Of a stretch of 5,762 nt of DNA, positions 1-5,762 are shown piece after piece; within the stretch, counting starts at the first letter, position 1, and the number at the start of each line of letters is the position of its first letter. The notes beneath the pieces are model-generated. The model did not search any database and was not told the origin of the DNA. It saw only the letters and a list, made by a program, of their open reading frames with translations. Both the position numbers and the translations under genes were made by a program. Source of the stretch: Rickettsia endosymbiont of Ixodes persulcatus (GTDB lineage: Bacteria > Pseudomonadota > Alphaproteobacteria > Rickettsiales > Rickettsiaceae); the NCBI GenBank assembly GCA_027293795.1, contig JAPYLE010000063.1, positions 1 to 5,762 on the forward strand. Direction: 5' to 3'.

Positions 1-95
1 GAGATGAGAAAAAATTACGCAACTATGTAAAGAATCAAGGGGCGGATCGACCATCATATAAAGCTTTTCATCAGAAGCAACTAAAACTTTTTTAG
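1..95 (+). CDS. C-terminal end of an unidentified upstream gene (partial)
   Basis: The frame starting at base 3 is open from the left edge to a TAG at 93-95. It gives about 30 residues: DEKKLRNYVK, NQGADRPSYK, AFHQKQLKLF. The tail is basic and polar and ends in Leu-Phe, like a soluble protein C-terminus. I do not recognise the family and assign no function. Support for it being a real gene end is indirect: a strong terminator-like hairpin begins right at the stop codon, and the next gene has its own promoter nearly 200 bases further on. The other two forward frames hit stops within the first 30 bases. The stretch is short enough that an open frame could be chance. Confidence 0.5.
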   Translation, partial: DEKKLRNYVKNQGADRPSYKAFHQKQLKLF

Positions 96-147
96 ATACC
101 TCGCAGCTCTGCTGCGAGGAGTATCATTTGTAAAAAAGTGATTTTTT
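86..147 (+). terminator. Long imperfect hairpin plus T-run, overlapping the upstream stop codon
   Basis: Three nested arms pair. ACTTTTTTA (86-94) pairs with TAAAAAAGT (131-139), GATAC (95-99) with GTATC (121-125), and CTCGCAGC (100-107) with GCTGCGAG (111-118), around a TCT loop (108-110). Small bulges lie at 119-120 and 126-130. A run of six T (142-147) follows at once, giving the form of a rho-independent terminator for the gene ending at 95. The GC-rich core stands out in such AT-rich DNA. The outer A/T arms make the structure nearly symmetrical, so it might also act on the other strand. The TAG stop sits inside the left arm. Confidence 0.65.
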
Positions 148-177
148 AAATTGTATAAGTTTAAAAAACCGCAATAA

Positions 178-200
178 TTGTGCAAGCACCTCTTGCACAA
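178..200. repeat. 9-bp perfect inverted repeat in the pre-valS spacer
   Basis: TTGTGCAAG (178-186) and CTTGCACAA (192-200) are exact reverse complements around a five-base loop, CACCT. One bulged base lets the arms extend through ATT/AAT. There is no T-run on either side, so a terminator role is weak. It lies about 75 bases upstream of the valS -35 box and could be a protein-binding dyad or an RNA hairpin left from a decayed repeat. Function unknown. Confidence 0.45.
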
Positions 201-237
201 ATTCTAAATCTCCATATCTTCCAAAAGAAAAGTAACG

Positions 238-260
238 TTTCTGTTATCATAATAACGAAA
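238..260. repeat. Weak AT-rich dyad upstream of the valS promoter
   Basis: TTTC (238-241) and GTTAT (243-247) pair with ATAAC (252-256) and GAAA (257-260) around the loop CATA, with T242 bulged. The stem is nine base pairs but AT-rich, so it may be chance. It sits 15 bases upstream of the -35 box, where an operator could lie, but nothing else supports that role. Confidence 0.25.
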
Positions 261-275
261 AAAGCGATGCGTATA

Positions 276-304
276 TTGTCATAATCACGTATAACCTTTA
301 TAAT
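276..304 (+). promoter_or_regulatory. Sigma-70-type promoter for valS
   Basis: TTGTCA (276-281) matches the -35 consensus at five of six bases. TATAAT (299-304) is a perfect -10 box, and the spacing between them is the ideal 17 bases. Transcription would start near 310-312, leaving a leader of only about 12-14 bases before the valS ATG at 324. No clear Shine-Dalgarno sequence is visible in that leader. The leader is too short to hold a T-box or other riboswitch, so control of valS by tRNA sensing is not supported here. Confidence 0.7.
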
Positions 305-323
305 TGAATCAACTACAAAATCT

Positions 324-2765
324 ATGAAAGAATTTCCGAAAAATTATAATTTTACAGAAAATGAAAAAAAATGGCAGAGAATTTGGCAAGAAAAACAAAT
401 TTATGATTATGATCCAAATATTTCAAAAGAAGAAACTTATATAGTTGACACGCCGCCTCCGACTGTTTCAGGACAACTACATATCGGTCATGTTTACAGC
501 TACACGCAAACTGATTTTATTGTACGATTTCAGCGTATGATCGGCAAAAATATCTTTTATCCTATGGGTTTTGACGATAACGGACTACCGACCGAGAGAC
601 TTGTTGAAAAGCAGAAGCAGATCAAAGCTTATAATATGGGGAGAGACGAATTTATAAAAATTTGCGAAGAGGTAGTAGCAAGTGAAGAAGAAAAATTTAG
701 AAGTCTATTTAACCAAATAGCCTTATCGGTTGATTGGAGTTTAGAGTACCAAACCATCAGTCCGTTATCTCGAAAAATATCCCAAATGTCTTTTCTTGAT
801 TTAGTTATGAGAGGTGAAGTATACCGCAATGATCAGCCTATATTATGGGATCCGGTAGATGGTACTGCTCTTGCTCAAGCCGATATTGAGGACACTGAAA
901 AAACCTCGTTCATGAATTATATCACTTTTAAAACTGAGCAAGGAGCCCCGCTTACTATAGCAACTACAAGACCTGAGTTATTACCGGCTTGCGTAGCCGT
1001 ATTTCATCACCCTGATGATGGACGTTATAAGCATCTAGCAGACAAATTTGTTATAACTCCGCTTTTTAAAGATAAAGTTCCACTGCTTGCTGATCCTTTA
1101 GTACAACAAGATAAAGGTACAGGTTTAGTTATGTGCTGCACGTTTGGTGATCAAACGGATATTACTTGGTGGAAAACGCATAATCTGCCTTTAAAAACTA
1201 TTATCACCAAAAAAGGTACGATAGACTTCCCTAATGATATCGGTATAGACGGATTGAAAATTAAAGAAGCTCAAGAAAAAATAATAGATATTTTACAAGA
1301 GCAGAATTTACTTATTAAACAAGAAGAAATAACTCATACCGTCAAATGTGCTGAAAAGTCAGGTTCACCGCTTGAAATTTTAACCGTGCCGCAATGGTTC
1401 GTTAAAACGATATTACATAAAGAAGCATTATTTCAAAGAGCAAATGAGCTAAATTGGCATCCTAAAAATATGAAGATTCGTTTAGAAAATTGGATTAATG
1501 CCATTAGCTGGGATTGGTGTATAAGTAGGCAGCGTCATTTCGGTGTACCGTTTCCTGTTTGGTACTCTAAAAGAGTAGGAGAAGAAGGTAAGATTTTATA
1601 TGCCGATATTTCGCAGCTACCAGTTGATCCCTTAAGAGATTTACCTATTGGTTATGGTAGAGATGAAGTTGAACCTGATCTAGACGTCATGGATACTTGG
1701 GCAACAAGCTCCGTTTCGCCGCAACTTTCAACTCATGGTATCTCTGATGATTTCGCTGTTAATAAAAATAGGCACGATAAATTATTTCCGATGGATTTAA
1801 GACCTCAAGCACACGAAATTATCAGGACTTGGGCATTCTATACTATCCTAAAAGCACATCTACATCAAAATACTTTGCCGTGGAAAAATATCATGGTAAG
1901 CGGTTGGTGTTTAGCTGAAGATCGAAGTAAAATGTCAAAATCTAAGGGCAATGTTTTAGCTCCTGAAAAGCTGCTAGAGCAGTACGGTTCTGACGTAATA
2001 CGTTATTGGTCGGCAAATTCAAGGCTAGGTGCCGATACCGCCCACTCGGAAGACGTTATGAAAAACGGAAAACGACTAGTTAATAAGCTATGGAATGCTG
2101 CTAAATTCGTTTCTATTCATTTTGATAAATTAAAAGATGAAGATAAAAAAGCAAAGCTTTTAGAGGTTAAAGAAAAAATCACTAACGAGTTTGATAAATG
2201 GATGATTAATAAGTTAGTAGAGCTAGTTAATGCAGCAACAAATGAGTTACAAAACTACGAATATGCAAATGCTATGCATCTGACGGAAAAATTCTTTTGG
2301 GCGGTATTTTGTGATAATTATTTAGAGATTAGTAAAGCACGAGCTTATGATGAAGAAAATAAAAACCTAAGAGGACAATATAGTAGCATATTAACTTTAT
2401 ATCATGTGATGCAAACGTTACTGAAACTATTTGCACCGTTCATGCCGCATATTACCGAAGAATTATACCAAATATTATACAATGATAAAGAATCTATCCA
2501 TATAAAAGGTACCTTCACTAACTATGATAATTTACATTACAATATAGATACAAAACAAGCAGAAGGTCTGCTTGAAATCCTAGATATCGTCAGGAAATTC
2601 AAAGCCGAGAAGAATTTATCTATAAAAGCTCCGATAAAATTGCTTAAAATTAGTGGCATAGTATTATCTGAAGAATTAGCAGAAGATTTAAAAAACGTCA
2701 CATCAGCAGAAGAAATAAAATTTGAGATTCAAGGTGATAAAATTAAAATCGATATTATCCTTTAA
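324..2765 (+). CDS. valS: Valyl-tRNA synthetase, archaeal-like (type 2) form
   Basis: This cytoplasmic class I enzyme charges tRNA-Val with valine using ATP and hydrolyses tRNA wrongly charged with threonine. At 813 residues it is complete. The HIGH signature is at residues 53-56 within PPPTVSGQLHIGH. The CP1 editing domain lies roughly at 170-350 with TTRPE at 214-218 and GTGLVMCCTFGDQTD at 265-279. WDWCISRQR is at 396-404 and KMSKS at 536-540. An alpha-helical anticodon-binding domain covers about 620-740 and includes FAPFMPH at 703-709. It lacks the C-terminal coiled-coil arm of the roughly 950-residue bacterial type such as E. coli ValS. The CTFGDxTD editing motif replaces the bacterial TPAHDxND form, which fits the archaeal-like ValRS known from Rickettsia. 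The ATG at 324 lies just after a good promoter and gives a normal N-terminus. The end overlaps the next gene by 44 bases. Confidence 0.98.
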   Translation: MKEFPKNYNFTENEKKWQRIWQEKQIYDYDPNISKEETYIVDTPPPTVSGQLHIGHVYSYTQTDFIVRFQRMIGKNIFYPMGFDDNGLPTERLVEKQKQIKAYNMGRDEFIKICEEVVASEEEKFRSLFNQIALSVDWSLEYQTISPLSRKISQMSFLDLVMRGEVYRNDQPILWDPVDGTALAQADIEDTEKTSFMNYITFKTEQGAPLTIATTRPELLPACVAVFHHPDDGRYKHLADKFVITPLFKDKVPLLADPLVQQDKGTGLVMCCTFGDQTDITWWKTHNLPLKTIITKKGTIDFPNDIGIDGLKIKEAQEKIIDILQEQNLLIKQEEITHTVKCAEKSGSPLEILTVPQWFVKTILHKEALFQRANELNWHPKNMKIRLENWINAISWDWCISRQRHFGVPFPVWYSKRVGEEGKILYADISQLPVDPLRDLPIGYGRDEVEPDLDVMDTWATSSVSPQLSTHGISDDFAVNKNRHDKLFPMDLRPQAHEIIRTWAFYTILKAHLHQNTLPWKNIMVSGWCLAEDRSKMSKSKGNVLAPEKLLEQYGSDVIRYWSANSRLGADTAHSEDVMKNGKRLVNKLWNAAKFVSIHFDKLKDEDKKAKLLEVKEKITNEFDKWMINKLVELVNAATNELQNYEYANAMHLTEKFFWAVFCDNYLEISKARAYDEENKNLRGQYSSILTLYHVMQTLLKLFAPFMPHITEELYQILYNDKESIHIKGTFTNYDNLHYNIDTKQAEGLLEILDIVRKFKAEKNLSIKAPIKLLKISGIVLSEELAEDLKNVTSAEEIKFEIQGDKIKIDIIL

Positions 2766-3534
2766 AAATATTTTAGGCTTAATTCTTATTATTTTTGCTG
2801 GTATATTTTTTTATGCTTATATATTAGAGCATGATTGGCGATATGTACTGTTAAGTGATGAACAAGTAAAAAAATACAGAATTAGCGAGAAAAAAGCTAC
2901 TGCTCTTTATCAGCTAATGAAAGACACTCATGAGCTACTTGGTAAGAATAATATTAATTATTGGATAGAAGGCGGAACTCTACTTGGTGCAGTAAGACAT
3001 AAAGGCATAATTCCTTTTGATGATGATTTAGATATCAGTATTATGCATGAAGACGAAATACATCTGCAACAAATATTACCGCAATTTGAGCAGCTCGGTT
3101 ATACTGTTTCCTACAAGAGAGCTTATAATATATGTAAAGCAGAGTGTTTAGATATTTTTATTTCTCATAAGGAGAGAGATAAGTTTATATACACTAATTT
3201 AGCCGCTCGAAATAAGTATCCAAAGAGTTCATTTTATGATAATGAATTATACCCATTAAAAAAATATAAATTCGGCAGTATAGAGGTTTATGGTCCAGCT
3301 GATCCTATAGGGAACCTAAATAGGCAATATCCGGAATGGGATAAGTATGCAGTGATAGAACATTCCCATAGCTTATATTTGCCTTTCTTATCGAATATCG
3401 AGAAAAAAACCAAATTTATACTCACACCGGAATTGTTAAAACCGGCTCAGCCGCTCGGGCCGCTAGAAGATAAAGTGAATATAGTCAATTCAGCCACATT
3501 TAGTGGTATGTGCGAGGATACAGCTTATAATTAA
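2722..3534 (+). CDS. LicD/fukutin-family membrane-anchored protein
   Basis: This 270-residue protein has a short basic N-terminus, one membrane segment (about residues 17-35, rich in I, L and F), then a LicD domain. The family hallmark is at 80-104: a Tyr-Trp, then EGGTLLGAVRHKG, then IPFDDDLD, with the DDD triad at 100-102 and D104 as likely metal and nucleotide ligands. LDIF at 143-146 matches a second conserved family aspartate. Known LicD proteins transfer phosphocholine from CDP-choline to surface glycans, and fukutin relatives transfer ribitol phosphate. By analogy this one should modify an envelope glycan or lipid, probably anchored in the inner membrane, but its substrate is unknown. 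The frame follows directly after a stop at 2716-2718. The only starts that keep the membrane segment are TTG 2722 (AGAAG at 2708-2712) and GTG 2734; the first ATG (2917) would remove it. No promoter is visible, so it is probably read through from valS. Confidence 0.88.
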   Translation: MRFKVIKLKSILSFKNILGLILIIFAGIFFYAYILEHDWRYVLLSDEQVKKYRISEKKATALYQLMKDTHELLGKNNINYWIEGGTLLGAVRHKGIIPFDDDLDISIMHEDEIHLQQILPQFEQLGYTVSYKRAYNICKAECLDIFISHKERDKFIYTNLAARNKYPKSSFYDNELYPLKKYKFGSIEVYGPADPIGNLNRQYPEWDKYAVIEHSHSLYLPFLSNIEKKTKFILTPELLKPAQPLGPLEDKVNIVNSATFSGMCEDTAYN

Positions 3535-3567
3535 ATGTCGAGTTGGTTATAACTATTTCGACATTTA
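3532..3567 (+). terminator. Hairpin beginning at the stop codon of the LicD-like gene
   Basis: TAAATGTCGA (3532-3541) is the exact reverse complement of TCGACATTTA (3558-3567). An inner pairing AGTT/AACT (3541-3544 with 3551-3554) can compete for or extend the stem. The left arm begins with the TAA stop codon itself. No T-run follows (the next bases are CAATGG), so it is not a classical rho-independent terminator. It may act as a 3' end-stabilising hairpin or a degraded terminator for the valS transcript. Confidence 0.45.
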
Positions 3568-3629
3568 CAATGGAATGGTCATATAATTTGCATGTGTAAA
3601 CAAAGCTTACTATTGTACGGATATTGATA

Positions 3630-3698
3630 ATGTCATTTCTACTTCTAGCAGCGTTGTTGCATGGATCCGATGTCATTCTAGCAACGGCGAGAATCTAG
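3630..3698. repeat. Possible Rickettsia palindromic element remnant
   Basis: The motif ATGTCATT occurs at 3630-3637 and 3670-3677, each followed by a TTCTAGCA copy (3643-3650 and 3676-3683). Two alternative foldings are visible. GTTGTTGC (3653-3660) pairs with GCAACGGC (3681-3688) using two G-T pairs, or ATTCT-GC (3675-3682) pairs with GC-AGAAT (3687-3694). The overall style, GTTGTTGCATGG followed by GTCATTC, a small hairpin and GAATC-AG, resembles the palindromic repeats scattered in Rickettsia genomes. The class is assigned from memory of the style only, so the family and the boundaries are uncertain. Confidence 0.4.
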
Positions 3699-3747
3699 AA
3701 AAAATAACCTTAATATTGATACAAAAATTATATATTATTGATAAAAT

Positions 3748-3779
3748 AAACGTATAAAAAACAAGTTTTTTATACGTTT
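3748..3779. repeat. Perfect 15-bp hairpin, possible two-way terminator
   Basis: AAACGTATAAAAAAC (3748-3762) is the exact reverse complement of GTTTTTTATACGTTT (3765-3779), with AA between the arms. On both strands the far arm carries a six-T run, and the structure sits between two genes that converge (the LicD-like gene on plus, the ATPase pseudogene on minus). That position suits a bidirectional transcription end point. The T-run is inside the stem rather than after it, so efficient intrinsic termination is uncertain. Confidence 0.65.
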
Positions 3780-3846
3780 GACTGGATTCCCATTTTTACA
3801 AAAATTCGCATTAAATAAGTTGAGATAAAAAAGTAATAGCCGGTAA

Positions 3847-5008
3847 CTAGCCCGGTTTATCAAAGCAAGAATTGGAAATAGCTTGTTTATTTTGAATTAC
3901 TTGAAAACTAAACTCAGGTTTAAGTAATTCATGAAAATATTTTAAACTCGGAGAAACTACTGAATCACTTACTTTTGCTTCCACCAAAATTCAAGGTTTG
4001 TTATCCTTAGTTATTACTAAATCAACTTCACGTTTTTGTTTATCATGAAGATAGTGTAAACCAAAATCACCAAGCCCTGTTGCATTCCAAAAATATACGG
4101 CTTTTAAAAGGTGAGAAGCTACAAGATTTTCAAATTTTGCTCCTATATCTTTTATTTGTGACCAGTCTCAAAGATAATATTTAGGTTCTTTTATTAAGCT
4201 CCTTACAACATTTTTAGACCACGGTTTGATTGCAAAACAATAATAATGTTTGTCTAGCAAAGAGAGCCATCTTCTTATTGTTTAATCTGAAACTCTAACT
4301 TTGTTAGCAAGATTTGTATAGCTTATTAATGAGCCTGCTTGCTCGTTTATAATGGTAGCAAGTAATTCTAACGCATAAATATTATTTATATCTTCAGTAT
4401 TTCTTATATTTTCCCTAAATAATTGCTCAAATCTTTGATTACTCCATATTCTATGAAATGTTGTAGTTACTTTAAATATGCTTCAGCAAATCCTCCAAAA
4501 TTTATTAGAGCTTCAAATTCATCGGTAGTGATATTTTTAGGATTTTTATATAATCAATGTTATTATCAAAATTTTTAGCTATTTCAGATACTGATAACGG
4601 ATGCACAGTTAAATTTATGTAGCGTCCCATTAGACTATCAACACCTTTTTTATATATATTTAATTTAGCACTGCCGGTTATAATAAATTCAATCTTTTCT
4701 CCGAATTTATCATAAAATCCTTTTACAAGATTTTTCCAATCTTTATATTTATAAATTTCATCCAGTATTAAGCATGGTTTCTTATCAGATATAGTAGACA
4801 GTAGATTTTCAAAAAGTTCTATATGCTTGTTTAAGATTTTATTTCTATCTTCTAGATAATCCCAATTTAGGTAAATTGAATTGGGGTTAGGCTTAATTAC
4901 TTGTTTTGATATTGTAGTTTTTCCTACTTGTCTTGCTCCGCTTATAAATACAAGCTTACCGTAATTTGTTAGATATTCTTCAACTTGCTTTTTATATAAC
5001 CTATCCAT
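3847..5008 (-). pseudogene. AAA_14/DUF4143 ATPase, inactivated by frameshifts and stops
   Basis: Read from ATG 5008, this was a protein of about 388 residues, normal for the family. The first 155 or so residues are intact: Walker A GARQVGKT at 24-31, Walker B LILDEIYKY at 80-88, and TGSAKLN followed by SLMGRY at about 111-130. The frame then shifts in a run of five A (minus strand, 4543-4547) and ends at a TAA (4505-4507). A second shift lies near 4465-4472, after GGFAEAYLK. The third frame carries the DUF4143 part, with IWSNQRFEQLFREN, TIRRWLSLLDKHYYCF and KREVDLVI before ILVEAK, which recalls a PD-(D/E)xK nuclease fold. This part is broken by TAA 4282-4284, TGA 4168-4170 and TGA 3991-3993, and ends at TAG 3847-3849. 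Relatives are ATPases of poorly known role, often in mobile or multi-copy families. The remaining 167-residue frame (4505-5008) might still be made, but it lacks its partner domain. Confidence 0.9.
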
Positions 5009-5065
5009 TATAATAACTCTATAGTTTATAAAAAAATATTATAAGTAAATGGTCACATAAAACAT
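5009..5065. promoter_or_regulatory. Divergent spacer between the ATPase pseudogene and rmuC
   Basis: These 57 bases separate two divergent start codons and should hold both promoters. ATTATA at 5038-5043 reads TATAAT on the minus strand, a perfect -10 box for the pseudogene, 29 bases before its ATG, but no good -35 box lies at the right spacing. On the plus strand TATTAT (5037-5042) overlaps the same bases and could serve rmuC, again without a clear -35 box. The shared -10 region would make the two genes compete. Neither start has a visible Shine-Dalgarno sequence. Confidence 0.35.
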
Positions 5066-5762
5066 ATGCCTTACTTGTTACCGGTTATCATAACTACAGC
5101 ATTTATTTTATTAGCTTTGATAATTTGGTTTTATATAAAAACTAAAACCTTACGGACGCAGCTACAATTCTTATCAGGGCAGAATCTAGAAATTAGCAAT
5201 AACAACCAATTATTGAACCAAGAAAAAATAGGATATTTACAGAAAATTGAGCAATTAAAGTGTAAAGTAGAATATCAAGAGCAGACTATTAAGGATTCGG
5301 AAAAAATAAGAGAAGAGTCGTTTTCATCAGCAAAAGCTGCCTTATTTGATCTTGGGAAAGATTTGTCCAAGCAATTAATAGAGATACATAAAATGGAAAA
5401 TATGGCAGCAAGAGAGCTAGCCGAGAAAAATATTGCTACTGCTTCCGGAAAATTTAATAGTGAGTTTGAGCGATTAATTACTATGGTAGGAGCATTAAAT
5501 AAAGATATAGAGCAGTCCAAGGATACGGTTGATTTGATAAAACAGTCTCTGCTTTCTCCTATAGGTGCGGGATTACTTGCCGAGATTACGCTTGAGAATA
5601 TCCTAAAGTCTTCGGGATTACGTCCTAATTTAGATTTCATTATGCAATATGGCTTAACTACGACAGATAGCGGGAAGCTAAGACCCGACGCCCTTATTTT
5701 TCTTCCTTCCGGTAATTTAATGGTTATTGATTCCAAAGCTTCTAAATTTCTAGTAGACGAGC
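5066..5762 (+). CDS. rmuC: RmuC family protein, N-terminal part (runs off the window)
   Basis: The frame from ATG 5066 is open to the right edge (232 full codons). It has an N-terminal membrane anchor at about residues 4-24 (LLPVIITTAFILLALIIWFY), then a long charged, Q/E/K-rich coiled coil to about 160. The start of the RmuC domain follows, with ITLENILKSSGL, then KLRPDALIFLP (RPD at 206-208) and MVIDSKAS (DSK at 222-224). The spaced RPD and DSK are the family's nuclease-like PD-(D/E)xK core. RmuC limits inversions between short inverted repeats in E. coli, but its biochemical action is not settled. A stop at 5042-5044 and the absence of another in-frame ATG before 5066 fix the start. The missing C-terminal half cannot be judged. 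No promoter or Shine-Dalgarno sequence is clear. Confidence 0.93.
   Translation, partial: MPYLLPVIITTAFILLALIIWFYIKTKTLRTQLQFLSGQNLEISNNNQLLNQEKIGYLQKIEQLKCKVEYQEQTIKDSEKIREESFSSAKAALFDLGKDLSKQLIEIHKMENMAARELAEKNIATASGKFNSEFERLITMVGALNKDIEQSKDTVDLIKQSLLSPIGAGLLAEITLENILKSSGLRPNLDFIMQYGLTTTDSGKLRPDALIFLPSGNLMVIDSKASKFLVDE

Larger units (their letters stand above)
3535..3846. other. Gene-free spacer with decayed palindromic repeats
   Basis: I find no convincing reading frame on either strand here. The stretch lies between the converging LicD-like gene and the ATPase pseudogene. It contains the stop-codon hairpin (to 3567), a cluster of short repeats at 3630-3698 resembling Rickettsia palindromic elements, an AT-only stretch (about 3710-3750), a perfect 15-bp hairpin (3748-3779) and CTGGATTCCC (3782-3791), which looks like another element end in the opposite orientation. 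The remainder, about 3793-3840, is AT-rich with no structure I can support. Confidence 0.6.

Noticed and set aside
629..829. 66-codon open frame on the minus strand
   Set aside because: It lies wholly inside valS in a region of conserved ValRS sequence, has no family features, and is a shadow of the real gene.
2766..2916. Starting the LicD-like protein at ATG 2917
   Set aside because: It would remove the clear membrane segment and leave it as unexplained open frame; the coding signal extends back into the end of valS.
3824..3858. Possible minus-strand terminator at the end of the pseudogene
   Set aside because: CCGG (3840-3843) can pair with CCGG (3852-3855) and a T6 run follows on the minus strand, but the stem is only four base pairs, too weak to call.
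3991..4170. TGA read as tryptophan in the ATPase gene
   Set aside because: Both TGA codons sit where Trp is expected, but valS uses TGG throughout, and the same gene also has a TAA and two frameshifts. Decay explains everything without a code change.
5275..5736. 153-codon open frame on the minus strand
   Set aside because: It lies antisense to rmuC, whose plus-strand frame shows a membrane anchor, coiled coil and the RPD and DSK motifs. The minus frame is serine-rich, low-complexity translation with no recognisable domain.
1..5762. tRNA, rRNA, CRISPR array, toxin-antitoxin pair or insertion sequence
   Set aside because: No cloverleaf, no regularly spaced repeats, no transposase and no small paired genes were seen on either strand. 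The AAA_14 ATPase remnant alone is not evidence of a defence system.

Overview
The window is AT-rich DNA, about one third G+C by eye, with long spacers, short palindromic repeats and a decaying gene. The gene content (a ValRS of the archaeal-like kind, a LicD-family protein, RmuC and a dying AAA_14/DUF4143 ATPase) points to an obligate intracellular alphaproteobacterium of the genus Rickettsia. This is recognition of protein families and sequence style, not a database match.

Layout from left to right. Bases 1-95 are the last codons of an unidentified plus-strand gene, closed by a long imperfect hairpin and T-run (86-147). A 228-base spacer with two more dyads leads to a near-consensus sigma-70 promoter (276-304) just before valS (324-2765). 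A LicD/fukutin-type membrane-anchored protein (2722-3534) starts at TTG inside the end of valS and overlaps it by 44 bases, so the two probably share one transcript. A hairpin starts exactly at its stop codon. Bases 3535-3846 hold no gene but carry remnants resembling Rickettsia palindromic elements and a perfect 15-bp hairpin. On the minus strand, 5008-3847 is a pseudogene of an AAA_14/DUF4143 ATPase. It carries two single-base deletions and three nonsense codons, and an open ATPase-domain fragment remains at its 5' end. A 57-base divergent spacer separates it from rmuC, which runs off the right edge.

The genes do not form a single pathway. valS serves translation, the LicD-like protein probably modifies a surface glycan or other cell-envelope molecule, and rmuC is linked to DNA rearrangement control. 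The co-transcription of valS and the LicD-like gene looks like compact genome packing rather than a functional link. I see no sign of a new multi-gene system. The most informative signals are the step-by-step decay of the ATPase gene, the repeats around it, and the unusual start and overlap of the LicD-like gene.
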